From: JAGNRR01 sp965230665
Lineage (GTDB): Bacteria; Bacteroidota; Bacteroidia; Chitinophagales; Chitinophagaceae
Direction of reading: 5' to 3'
DNA: 64,000 nt
Assembly (NCBI GenBank): GCA_965230665.1
Contig: CBDDLM010000004.1
Coordinates: 2,046,001-2,110,000 of the forward strand
Shown here: in pieces, positions 35,346 to 44,647 of the stretch
Layout of the letters: every line of letters starts with the position of its first letter
How positions within the stretch are numbered: position 1 is the stretch's first letter
Position numbers and translations under genes: made by a program
The notes under the pieces: model-generated
What the model was told of the DNA's origin: nothing
Database searches by the model: none
Seen by the model: the letters and a program-made list of their open reading frames with translations, nothing else

Positions 35346-38279
35346 ATGAAATCATTTAAATCGTTATTAGCCATAGGTTTTACGTTATTTAGTTTACAAT
35401 TATTTGCCCATGGCCATCATGATCCAAATGAGAATATAACGCCTTATAATGATGCACTTGATGCACTAAATGGATATAAAATTCAACATCTAAAGGATCA
35501 ACCAGTTTGGAGGGCTTTTGTGTCAAAAAATGCTAATTGGGGGGCACGCTTTAATCGATATACAAAACTGCCACATCGAGCGCTTGGTAGCCCAATCAAA
35601 TTTGGGAGTTCCAATCAAGATTTAATGACAAAGTCTATTGACTTCATCAATACGGAGTTCGGAGAATATGAGATTCCAACACAGGATCTTTTCTTGACTA
35701 GGAATTATAATGATGGTAAATACATTCACATAGATTTTAAGCAATTGCACGATGGGATGGAGATCCTATGGAGTAATATTAAAGTCCGTTACGCACAAAA
35801 TAAAGATATTGTCCTATTCGGATTTGACGCGCATACTGCTGTTCCTAAAAACTTGCCTGTAATACTCACGCCACAGCAAGCTCAGCAAAAAGCAGAAGAT
35901 GCTCTGGTAACACCCATTGTAAATTCAACAGTAAGCACAGACAAAAAAGTCATTCCAGTGCCGATAAATGGAAACTACGAATATCATGTAGTTTATGAGG
36001 TAGTAACGAATACTCAGGATACAAAGGATATGCCGGGTAAATACTTATCTTATGTAGATGCAGAAACAGGTAAAATTTGGTATCGTGACAATGACGTAAA
36101 ACAAATAGGTTTTATCGTGAATGCAGATTTGTACCCAACAAACTTATTTAATCCAAGTCAGGTTTTAGAACTCAAACACTTACGGATAGTGGATAATGCT
36201 ACAACCTACTACACCGATGACATGGGCTCTGTGACAATTCCTGGTCCAACCTTTGGCGGTACAATTCATTTAGATGGTCGTTATTGCGATATCGTAACTA
36301 CGCAAGGTGGTGTGCCATCTCCTTCAATCTCTCCGAGTAGTATTACCAATAATGGAGTTTTTACTTTTCCAATGGCTCCAACGGCACCACAAATTCAGCA
36401 CTTTACCACCTATTATCATGTAAACGAGATACATGATTTTATGAAATCTAAAATGCCGAGTTTTACAGCAATGGATAATCCGCTAACTACTCGAATAGAT
36501 AGAACGGATGGTAGCTGCAATGCTTTTTATAACGGTAATAGCATTAATTTTTATACGACAAGCGGTGGTTGCAATGCCTTTTCGCTAATTAATACGGTTA
36601 TTTATCACGAGTATGGCCACGGAATCTCAAATCAATTCTATAATTCTCAAGGATCAAATTTTAGTAATGGTGGACTGGGAGAAGGCTACTCGGATATTTG
36701 GGCAATGTTTCTTAACGATGATCCCATTGTTGGTCAGGGCAGAAACATAGGGAACCAAAATAGTTTGATCCGTCGGTATGATGTTAACCCTAAAGTGTAT
36801 CCTCAGGATCTTGTTGGACAAGTTCACGCGGATGGAGAAATTATTGCTGGAGCTTGGTGGGATACCTACCAGTATTGGGGTAGTTTAGATAGCGTTTCTG
36901 CACTTTTTGGAGAGTCCTTATACGGTTTAGCCAATGGACCAAATGGTTCGGAGGGAGAAGTTTACTTTGACGTACTAATCGATGCCTTACAGTATGATGA
37001 TACTGATAATGATATAACTAATGGGACGCCTCATTTTAATTTTATTGTACAAGGGTTTGCCGATCATGGGATTTACTTATTGAATAATTCTGAAGTAATA
37101 CATAATGACTTGTTCAATCAGAATTCTGGTGTTGCCATAAATGTACGCGCAGATGTAAAAACTGATTTTACACCTTTCGTGGGAGACCTTACTTTGCAAT
37201 ATAAGCTGAGAGGTTCAACGGGAGCATATACACCTTTGGTTATGACCAGAAATAGTCTTCAGTATGATATTACTTTTCCCTCACAAACAGCAGGTGAAGT
37301 TTATGAATATTACTTTGAACTATCGGATAATATGAATAGTTATGCCGTACCTTTTCCTAAAAATGTTTCACCAACCATATCATTCACTGAGCGAAACATT
37401 CCATACTATGTTTTAATCGGGTTTAAACCAAAATATCAAGAACTTTTTGATGGTTCAGGTGCTCCAGCAGGTTGGACTGTTGGCAATGCTCCAGGCGATA
37501 ACGCTATTCGTGGTATCTGGAGTCAAGGGACGCCAGTACCTTCTTTTGAAGATCCTAATGACTCTACCACGCTCTGTCAAACGTATTACGATCACAATGG
37601 TGGTGGGCAATGTTTATTTACTGGAAATGCAGGAAGTCCTACAGCTTCTATTGGCCAAGGTGATGTCGATGGCGGAAGAACAACCGTGATCTCCCCACTG
37701 ATTGATATTTCCTCTTATAATACACCTGTTTTAGGTTATTCAAGGTGGTTTTCAAATTCACAAGGTAGTAATGCCAGAAAGGACTGGTGGACGACATATT
37801 TGTCCTATAATGGTGGGGCGAATTGGTTTCCTTTAGAGCGTACGTATGAGCCTGATGTTAAATGGCGAAGATTTGTTGTTCGTTTAGCCAAAACGGGTAA
37901 TCAACAGGTGATGGTTCGTTTCGTAGCAAATGATAGTGCTCAGGCAGGAGCAGGCGGGGCATTAGTCGAAGCAGCTCTTGATGCTTTTGAGATTTATGAC
38001 ATTGGCGAAACCGCAACTTCGACAAAGAACTTTGATAAGCTTAGTTTTAAAGTATTTCCAAATCCAGCGCGTGAAAGCGTAAACCTCTTATTGCCTGAAG
38101 AAAAAGAAGCCAGTTATGAGATCCTGACGAGTGTAGGACAGGTTATAAAAAGTCAACTTATTCCTGGAACGAGTAAGCAAATAACTATACCTACAGGAGA
38201 TCTAGCATCAGGTATGTACTACATCAGAGTATATCAGGACGGAAAACTGAATATTAAGAAACTCACAATTGCTGAGTAG
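35346..38279 (+). CDS. M36-type (fungalysin) metalloprotease with T9SS sorting domain
   Basis: A 977-residue secreted zinc protease. Signal peptide residues 1-21, FTP/PepSY-like propeptide to about 250, then the M36 catalytic domain: His421-Glu-Tyr-Gly-His425 in VIYHEYGHGISN and the third ligand Glu446 in GLGEGYSDIWAMF. After it comes a beta-sandwich/jelly-roll region and, at about residues 900-977, a T9SS type A sorting domain (VFPNPARES...VGQVIKS...GMYYIRVYQDGK). It is thus a cargo of the system encoded just upstream. Own terminators lie on both sides, so it is transcribed alone. Confidence 0.93.
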   Translation: MKSFKSLLAIGFTLFSLQLFAHGHHDPNENITPYNDALDALNGYKIQHLKDQPVWRAFVSKNANWGARFNRYTKLPHRALGSPIKFGSSNQDLMTKSIDFINTEFGEYEIPTQDLFLTRNYNDGKYIHIDFKQLHDGMEILWSNIKVRYAQNKDIVLFGFDAHTAVPKNLPVILTPQQAQQKAEDALVTPIVNSTVSTDKKVIPVPINGNYEYHVVYEVVTNTQDTKDMPGKYLSYVDAETGKIWYRDNDVKQIGFIVNADLYPTNLFNPSQVLELKHLRIVDNATTYYTDDMGSVTIPGPTFGGTIHLDGRYCDIVTTQGGVPSPSISPSSITNNGVFTFPMAPTAPQIQHFTTYYHVNEIHDFMKSKMPSFTAMDNPLTTRIDRTDGSCNAFYNGNSINFYTTSGGCNAFSLINTVIYHEYGHGISNQFYNSQGSNFSNGGLGEGYSDIWAMFLNDDPIVGQGRNIGNQNSLIRRYDVNPKVYPQDLVGQVHADGEIIAGAWWDTYQYWGSLDSVSALFGESLYGLANGPNGSEGEVYFDVLIDALQYDDTDNDITNGTPHFNFIVQGFADHGIYLLNNSEVIHNDLFNQNSGVAINVRADVKTDFTPFVGDLTLQYKLRGSTGAYTPLVMTRNSLQYDITFPSQTAGEVYEYYFELSDNMNSYAVPFPKNVSPTISFTERNIPYYVLIGFKPKYQELFDGSGAPAGWTVGNAPGDNAIRGIWSQGTPVPSFEDPNDSTTLCQTYYDHNGGGQCLFTGNAGSPTASIGQGDVDGGRTTVISPLIDISSYNTPVLGYSRWFSNSQGSNARKDWWTTYLSYNGGANWFPLERTYEPDVKWRRFVVRLAKTGNQQVMVRFVANDSAQAGAGGALVEAALDAFEIYDIGETATSTKNFDKLSFKVFPNPARESVNLLLPEEKEASYEILTSVGQVIKSQLIPGTSKQITIPTGDLASGMYYIRVYQDGKLNIKKLTIAE

Positions 38280-38301
38280 ATTTTGTTTATAAAATGGTAG
38301 G

Positions 38302-38333
38302 AATCCCGTCCCCAAATGAGGATGGGATTTTTC
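38302..38333 (+). terminator. terminator of the M36 protease gene
   Basis: AATCCCGTCC pairs with GGATGGGATT (one G-U) followed by TTTTC, 23 bases after the stop. Confidence 0.85.
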
Positions 38334-38375
38334 TTTTGGCAACTACCTTTGTTCTGATTCTTAATTGATATTACA

Positions 38376-39212
38376 ATGGATAAATTAAAAGAAACGGCAT
38401 CGCAAGTAAGACGAGATATCGTACGTATGGTACATGAAGTTCAAAGTGGTCACCCTGGTGGCTCGTTAGGATGCACAGATTTTTTAGTTGCATTGTATTT
38501 TAAGCAAATGAATCATAATCCACAAGCGTTTAATATGGATGGAAAAGGGGAAGATTTATTTTTCCTATCTAATGGTCATATTTCTCCTGTTTTCTATAGT
38601 GTTTTGGCACGTTCTGGGTATTTCCCAATAGAAGAGCTTAATACGTTTAGAAAGCTCGACACCAGATTGCAAGGTCATCCAACCACACATGAAGGGTTAC
38701 CAGGAGTACGGATTGCATCTGGGAGTTTAGGGCAAGGTATGAGTGTAGCGTGTGGTGCGGCCTTAGCAAAGAAAATGGATGGCGATACGAATCTGGTGTA
38801 CTCTTTACATGGTGATGGAGAATTACAAGAAGGACAAAATTGGGAGGCGCTAATGTTTGCTGCGCACCATAAAATTGATAATTTAATCTCCACAATTGAT
38901 TTTAATAGGCAACAAATCGACGGTAGCACAGACCAAGTGATGAGTTTAGGTGATATCAAGAATAAATGGGAGAGTTTTGGCTGGCAGATGTTTGAGATGA
39001 ACGGAAACGATATGGAAGATGTTGTTAAAGTTCTTAACCAAGCCAAAGAAGCTACTGGTCAAGGAAAACCAATCGGGATTCTTATGAGAACTGAAATGGG
39101 GTCTGGAGTAGATTTCATGGAGGGTACGCATGAATGGCATGGAATTGCGCCGAACGATGAACAGCTTAACAAAGCTTTGGGACAACTTACTGAGACCCTC
39201 GGTGATTATTAA
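38376..39212 (+). CDS. transketolase N-terminal subunit
   Basis: A 278-residue protein equal to the thiamine-diphosphate half of a split transketolase (pentose phosphate pathway; transfers two-carbon units between sugar phosphates). Visible: VQSGHPGGSLGCTDFL, LSNGHISPVFYS, ASGSLGQGMSVACGAALA and the cofactor motif GDGELQEGQNWE...DFNRQQIDG. The C-terminal subunit, needed for activity and usually the next gene, is not adjacent: the next gene encodes a von Willebrand A protein that overlaps this stop codon (TAATG). A -7-like TACCTTTG (38344-38351) precedes the gene. Confidence 0.92.
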   Translation: MDKLKETASQVRRDIVRMVHEVQSGHPGGSLGCTDFLVALYFKQMNHNPQAFNMDGKGEDLFFLSNGHISPVFYSVLARSGYFPIEELNTFRKLDTRLQGHPTTHEGLPGVRIASGSLGQGMSVACGAALAKKMDGDTNLVYSLHGDGELQEGQNWEALMFAAHHKIDNLISTIDFNRQQIDGSTDQVMSLGDIKNKWESFGWQMFEMNGNDMEDVVKVLNQAKEATGQGKPIGILMRTEMGSGVDFMEGTHEWHGIAPNDEQLNKALGQLTETLGDY

Positions 39213-41283
39213 TGCTTAAATTTACAATATCAGTAAGAAGTGCCTTACATATTGTCTATTAGTTGTCGTTTGTCTTATCAGTCTCTCAGCCCAAGCTCAA
39301 ACTAAGAAGACACGCATTTTGTTTATACTAGACGCCTCGTCTAGTATGACCTATGAATGGAATAAAGATTATAATCGTTTTGCCATTGCAAGAAATATTC
39401 TTTTGCAAATTGTGGATAGCATTTACGCCGTAAATAATGAGGTTGAATTTGGCGTGAGATTATATGGTTCTGAACATCCAGCTCAGGAAAAGAACTGTAT
39501 GGACTCTAAACTATTGGTGCCTTTTAACTTGCAGAATGTAAACCAGATAAAACGTTCATTACTCTATACAAATCCTATAGGTTGGTCGCCGATTGCTTAT
39601 AGTTTACGAGAATCTGCGGCTAGTGAAATAAATAATACTGCAACCTATGACTACTCCATCATTTTTATAACCGATGGTGGAGAATCCTGCGGGGGGGATA
39701 TATGCAAAACCTATTCAGAATTATTACAGAAAAGAGTTAGTGTAACACCATATATAATTGGTCTTGATAATAATGAGACGCTAAAAGGCTATTATAATTG
39801 TTTGGGTAAGTATGTATCCGTACTAGAAGTAGATGATATTCCTAAAGCAGTAAAACTAATTGTTGATGAGAATAGACCTATATTGAATAAAAAGAAGCAG
39901 CTCAATCTAAAAACAGTTTTTTCTAATTCACCTGTAAAAAAAGCGCCAAGTAAGAAACCTTTGGTGGTAAAGCAGAAACCTAAACCTATTCTTGTAAGAA
40001 CGACAAGCACGTTGGCCGGACTAAGCCCTACACTAAGTACATTGGCAGATGCCGGTTTGAGTGAGCTAGTTCCTGTAGATGCAAGTCCACTTTACAGATC
40101 ACTTGTATTCAACATTGAGTTTGAGAAACCGCAACCGGTGGTTAAAAGAATTACTCAATCGCTGGCAAGCATTACTCCAGTTACTCCATTATTACCCGCT
40201 CATCGAACAAGACAAATCCAGCCTATTTCTACTTCCCCTCTCTTTAGCAAGTTAGAGTATAAGTTTACCTACCAAAAAGACCCACCACCCGTAAAAAGGT
40301 TAACACTACAACCTATGGAACGTATGGTACCTTTTGGCCCAAGCCATCCAGTAATTTATTCTTTTCCGATACTGCGTCCGCTAGCGGTAAGTCCTCTGTT
40401 CAAAAAATTAAAATATACTTTTAATTACACGCCGATAAAACGTGATACGATTAGGAATTTTCGTCCTAAAGCAAGAACTAATGTCAATAATACCGTGAAT
40501 CCAAATACCAAGGTAAGTCGTGAGGTAATACCGCATAATGAAACCTTGGTACAGGTTTTCTTCGTAAATAAATTTCAGAAGAAAAAAATGTATGGAAGTG
40601 CAACACCTACCATTGTTGTAAAGGATGCTAATACGAATAAGGAAGTGAAACGCTTTATTCGTACTGTAAGTAGAGGAACGCCCGATATGAAACAAATTCC
40701 TTCTGGGACCTATCACTTTATGGTAAGTGGTAGCAACGGTTTGGTTACAAGAGATATACGAATACATGACAATAGCATTAATAAGATCTATATTGAAGTA
40801 AGTGATGGGACTATAGAGTTTGCATATGCCAATAATATGGAGCGACCAGTAAAAGAGTTTCAAGCCATTGTTAATCCCCGTTTTGAAAAGGGAAGCACTG
40901 TTATACAGGAATGTAAAGACAAATTATATTATGCTCCGGCTACCTATTATATAGAAATTAATACAAGACCTACAACGCGCTTTGCAATGGTAGAGGTAGA
41001 TTTCGGTGAGATCAAAGTAATAGCTATTGATGAGCCTGGTTTTGTTCAAATTAATAATACAAACAGGCTGGGAGATGTAAATTTCTTGCACGTTTTAAAC
41101 GATAAGTATGTTCGGTTTGAGACTTTACGGGTTAATGGTAATATTATTGACCAAAAAATGCGTCTACAGCCGGGTACTTATAAAGCCTCATTTAATATAC
41201 GCCCTGGAGTGCCACAGGCAGGAACTAAGGAAATTACTTTTAAGGTGAGAAGTAATCAAACGACCCAACTAACATTGGAGTAA
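39212..41283 (+). CDS. exported von Willebrand factor A domain protein; signal peptide and ATG in different frames
   Basis: About 690 residues. The body (frame of 39319-41283) has a vWA domain with MIDAS motif LDASSSM and ITDGGESCGG, then three repeats of about 50 residues each ending in SPL[YF]..L.Y.F.Y, then beta-sandwich domains. Upstream in the same frame lies a clear signal peptide (KKCLTYCLLVVVCLISLSAQAQ) but no ATG, GTG or TTG before the in-frame stop at 39217. The obvious ATG, at 39212 overlapping the transketolase stop as TAATG, is one frame off; adding a single base near 39235 would join it to the signal peptide. So either a one-base error or mutation, frameshifting, or a rare ATT/ATC start. 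Function: likely envelope adhesion or scaffold. Confidence 0.7.
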
Positions 41284-41320
41284 TTATCCTGCCCACCTTT
41301 TCCGTATTTTCACGGATAAT

Positions 41321-41351
41321 AAAAAATCCCGTTCTCATAAGAGAACGGGAT
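41321..41351 (-). terminator. terminator of rpsA
   Basis: Perfect 11-bp stem ATCCCGTTCTC/GAGAACGGGAT; on the minus strand it is followed by TTTTTT. It lies 22 bases after the rpsA stop. Confidence 0.93.
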
Positions 41352-41373
41352 CGATTTATAAGTATATAAAGGA

Positions 41374-43194
41374 TTATTTTTCACCTCCTTTTTCTTCGCC
41401 TTCCATTTTCTTTTTCAGGTTGGCTAATACGTCCAAGTCACCCAATGTAGCTTTCTCAATTTTAGATTGCATAGACTTCATTGATTTTTTCGTACGTTCA
41501 TGTTGTGCTTTCGCTTCTTGTCTACCAGCTTCGCGCTCCATTTCTTTCTCAGCTTCCCAAGTTTTAGAGTGCGATACAAGCATACGCTTCTCGTTTCTAT
41601 CAAATTCGATAATCATGAACTGCGCAGTTTCATCAGCCGCTACAGACTTCTCATCTTCTTTACGTAGGTGACGAGTAGGAGCAAACGCTTCTAAACCGTA
41701 TTGTAACTGCACGATACCACCCTTATCTTCCTTACGAATTAATAGACCTTCATGTACAGAGCCAATTGGGAATGTACTTTCAAAAGTATCCCATGGATCG
41801 TCTTCCAATTGTTTATGACCAAGAGAAAGCTTACGAGTTTCGCTATCTACATTTAATACAACAACTTCAAGCTCTTCACCTACTTTAGTAAAGTCACTTG
41901 GGTGGTTGTAACGCTTAACCCAGCTAAGATCAGAAATATGTATCATACCTCCAATTCCTTCGTTGAATTCAACAAACACACCGTAAGGAGTTAAGTTTTT
42001 AACGACACCATTATGACGTGTACCTTCTGCAAATTCAACTTCAATTTTGTCCCAAGGATCTTCAGTCATTTGCTTAATAGAAAGGCTCATTTTCTTCTCT
42101 TCTTTATCGATAGAAACAATCTTCGCCTCATAATCTTCACCTTCAGTGAAGTACTCCTTAGCATTGATCGGTTGGTTGCTCCAAGTAATCTCACTTACGT
42201 GTACTAAACCTTCAATACCTGGTTCAATTTCAATGAATGCACCATAGTCTTCAATGTTAACTACTTTACCTTTAACAACATTACCTTCTTGAATGATCTC
42301 TGGAAGTTTTTCCCATGGCTGATCAGTCAACTGTTTCAAACCAAGAGAAATACGTTTCTTATCATCATCAAAATCAAGAATAACAACATTCAAGCTTTGT
42401 CCGTTTTCTAATACTTCGCTCGGGTGCTTGATACGTCCCCAAGATATATCGGTAATATATAAAAGACCATCAATACCACCTAAATCGATAAACGCACCAA
42501 AGTCAGTAACATTTTTCACAGTACCTTCAAGTACTTGTCCTTTCTCTAGTTTGCCCATAATCTCAGCACGTTGTGCCTCGATGTCACTTTCAATAAGTGC
42601 TTTGTGTGATACAACGGCGTTGCGAATTTCTTCGTTGATTTTCACTACTTTAAACTCCATTGTTTTACCAACGAACTGGTCGTAATCTGTAACGGGCTTA
42701 ACATCGATTTGCGAACCAGGCAAGAATGTTTCCATTCCAAAAATATCTACGATAAGACCACCTTTAGTTTTGTGCGTAATCAAACCTGAAGTTACAACAC
42801 CCGTTTTGTAGAAATCTACAATTTTTTCCCAAGCGCGGTAAGCTCTTGCCTGTTTACGGCTAAGTACTAAATGACCATCTCGGTTTTCTTTTTCAACCAC
42901 GAATACTTCTACTTCGTCTCCAACTTTAACCTCATCCAAGTCTCTGAACTCGTTTAGAGATATCAAACCATCACTTTTGTATCCAATGTCCACTACGGCA
43001 TCAGTTTCAGTAAGTGCTTGGATAATGGCGCTTTTAATCTCGCCATCGTTAATTGTTGAGAATGACTGCTCATAGAACTTGTCATATTCTGCCGTTTCCG
43101 TTTCATTATAAGCTGAAACGTTTTTTTTGTCGATGCTCCAATCGAAATCGTCATGAGCACCATTTTGCTGTGTGTTTAAATTTTGTTCTTCCAC
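41374..43194 (-). CDS. rpsA: 30S ribosomal protein S1
   Basis: A 606-residue S1 with six S1/OB repeats in order, visible as SRKQARAYRAWEKI, VTSGLITHKTKGGLIVDIFG, VTDFGAFIDLGGIDGLLYITD, IEDYGAFIEIEPGIEGLVHVS, LTPYGVFVEFNEGIGGMIHIS and RKEDKGGIVQLQYGLEAF. It unfolds and docks mRNA on the small subunit, which matters in a phylum with little Shine-Dalgarno use. No ATG exists near the start; GTG at 43194 gives VEEQNLNTQQNG before the conserved DFDWSIDKKNV. The C-terminus is Lys/Glu-rich. A structured leader lies upstream. Confidence 0.95.
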   Translation of the reverse strand: MEEQNLNTQQNGAHDDFDWSIDKKNVSAYNETETAEYDKFYEQSFSTINDGEIKSAIIQALTETDAVVDIGYKSDGLISLNEFRDLDEVKVGDEVEVFVVEKENRDGHLVLSRKQARAYRAWEKIVDFYKTGVVTSGLITHKTKGGLIVDIFGMETFLPGSQIDVKPVTDYDQFVGKTMEFKVVKINEEIRNAVVSHKALIESDIEAQRAEIMGKLEKGQVLEGTVKNVTDFGAFIDLGGIDGLLYITDISWGRIKHPSEVLENGQSLNVVILDFDDDKKRISLGLKQLTDQPWEKLPEIIQEGNVVKGKVVNIEDYGAFIEIEPGIEGLVHVSEITWSNQPINAKEYFTEGEDYEAKIVSIDKEEKKMSLSIKQMTEDPWDKIEVEFAEGTRHNGVVKNLTPYGVFVEFNEGIGGMIHISDLSWVKRYNHPSDFTKVGEELEVVVLNVDSETRKLSLGHKQLEDDPWDTFESTFPIGSVHEGLLIRKEDKGGIVQLQYGLEAFAPTRHLRKEDEKSVAADETAQFMIIEFDRNEKRMLVSHSKTWEAEKEMEREAGRQEAKAQHERTKKSMKSMQSKIEKATLGDLDVLANLKKKMEGEEKGGEK

Positions 43195-43265
43195 AATAAT
43201 TAGTCTCAAAAAAATTTTTAAACGGACTACCTGCCCGCGGGGTTTTTTTGAGGATCGCAAAGATA
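43195..43265 (-). promoter_or_regulatory. rpsA promoter element and structured leader
   Basis: Reading the minus strand: TATCTTTG (43265-43258) is a perfect -7 box, without a clear -33. Transcription would begin near 43252, where CTCAAAAAAA (43252-43243) pairs with TTTTTTTGAG (43214-43205), enclosing a GC-rich CCCCGCGGG. The stem ends ten bases before the GTG start, so it could gate translation, as S1 does on its own leader in E. coli. Confidence 0.55.
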
Positions 43266-43378
43266 GTGAGAAAGGCTAGAAAAGTACTCTTTGAATGTCT
43301 ATTTATTACTTCAAAGCGCTCAAAATACAAGGATTAAGCATTTTTTTACATAATCAGTACGAATTAGTCTAAATACAA

Positions 43379-43408
43379 TAAAAAAAGGAGTAATATACAT
43401 TACTCCTT
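43379..43408 (-). terminator. terminator of the uppS-bamA-skp-skp operon
   Basis: AAGGAGTAAT/ATTACTCCTT stem with 4-base loop; minus strand continues TTTTTTT. It lies 23 bases after the second skp gene. Confidence 0.92.
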
Positions 43409-43430
43409 CTTGTCAATTAATTTATGCTGA

Positions 43431-43934
43431 TTATTTAATACCCAGCTTAGCTTTTACGGCTTTGAGCAAATTATCAGCGTCTAAAGCGTGTAATAAAGCA
43501 CCAGTACTTGAATCAATTACATAAGAATAACCTTTTTCCTTAGCCACCGCTTTAATAGCTTCATCTGCCTTCTTGATGATCGGAGCAGCCAACTCTTGCT
43601 CTTTAGCAGCTACTTTTTGTTCTCCACTTTTACCAAGATCTACTATACGCTTCTCTAAATCCTGAATTTCCTTAATTTTTACCTCTTTAATGGCCTCACT
43701 GAGATTCTTCGCTTCTGCTTGAAAGGCTTCTCCTTTCTGTTTGTACTCTTGCTGCATTTTAGTCAGTTGATCCTGATATGTTTTTGCTAATGCTTTTACA
43801 GAATCCTGTGCTTTTTTCATTTCCGGCATGATCGATAACAAAAGCTGAGAGTTAATGTGACCAATTTTTTGTTGTGCTTGCACATTAAAACTTGTTAGAA
43901 TACATACAGCTACAATGGTTATTACTTTTTTCAT
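43431..43934 (-). CDS. periplasmic chaperone Skp/OmpH, copy 2
   Basis: A 167-residue exported protein. Signal peptide residues 1-20 (FNVQAQ), then the OmpH opening QKIGHINSQLLLSIMPEMKKAQ, a long Lys/Glu/Gln coiled coil (about 45-120) and a closing beta-strand pair ending KGYSYVIDSSTGALLHA. Skp trimers hold unfolded barrel proteins on the way to BamA. It is the last gene of uppS-bamA-skp-skp. Confidence 0.9.
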   Translation of the reverse strand: MKKVITIVAVCILTSFNVQAQQKIGHINSQLLLSIMPEMKKAQDSVKALAKTYQDQLTKMQQEYKQKGEAFQAEAKNLSEAIKEVKIKEIQDLEKRIVDLGKSGEQKVAAKEQELAAPIIKKADEAIKAVAKEKGYSYVIDSSTGALLHALDADNLLKAVKAKLGIK

Positions 43935-44009
43935 GATAATTATTGTCTTTTTAGTCCCTTTATACCAGGGGGGGTAAATATTTGGAGGGCAAATATAAGG
44001 ATTAGAATC

Positions 44010-44540
44010 TTATTTCCGCTTAGGATTTGTGACACCTAAATCAAGTAAAATAACATCACTCATATCTATTTTTGGAATGCTATAGAATATACTCAAGTCT
44101 GATGACTTATCAAATATGATATCATATCCTTTACGTTTAGCAAGCTTTTGAACGGCATTATATACTTTGTCCTGAACAGGTTTTACCAGTTCTTGACGTT
44201 TCTTAAAAAGGTCTCCTTCGAAGCCAAAACGGCTTTTCTGAAGTTCTTTAGCTTCTTTTTCTTTACGAATAATTTCATCCTCACGTCTTTTCTTCATTTC
44301 ATCGCTCAACATAACAGCTTCAGCCTGATACGATTTATATAGGCGTTCAACATCCTGAATCTTCGCATCGATTTCTTTTTGCCACTTTTTTGAGAATTGA
44401 TCCAATTTATCTTGGGCGCGTTTATAATCATTAAGATTGTCTAAGATATATTCTGAGTCTATAACGCAGTATCGCTGCGCCATAGCAGGTACAGTTGAAA
44501 GGCCGATTGCAAGTACGAATAATGTAATTATTTTTTTCAT
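44010..44540 (-). CDS. periplasmic chaperone Skp/OmpH, copy 1
   Basis: A 176-residue exported Skp-type protein; signal peptide residues 1-21 (VPAMAQ). It starts RYCVIDSEYILDNLNDYKRAQ, runs into a basic coiled coil and ends in KGYDIIFDKSSDLSIFY followed by ILLDLGV. Starting at ATG 44540 gives a normal MKK signal peptide; an ATG three codons upstream (44549) is also possible. It lies 107 bases after bamA and 75 before its paralogue. Two tandem Skp genes next to bamA is the usual Bacteroidota arrangement. Confidence 0.9.
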   Translation of the reverse strand: MKKIITLFVLAIGLSTVPAMAQRYCVIDSEYILDNLNDYKRAQDKLDQFSKKWQKEIDAKIQDVERLYKSYQAEAVMLSDEMKKRREDEIIRKEKEAKELQKSRFGFEGDLFKKRQELVKPVQDKVYNAVQKLAKRKGYDIIFDKSSDLSIFYSIPKIDMSDVILLDLGVTNPKRK

Positions 44541-44647
44541 GATGTTCATAGTTTTTGTACTGTTCTTCGACTACAAATAGACAAAAAAGTTAAGACAAAA
44601 GAAAGGCTTTAACTTTATTTTATAGACAAAAGTATTTTCAATCAACT

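Noticed and set aside
39319..39321. TTG as the start of the vWA gene
   Set aside because: It would begin inside the first vWA strand and drop the signal peptide visible just upstream in the same frame.
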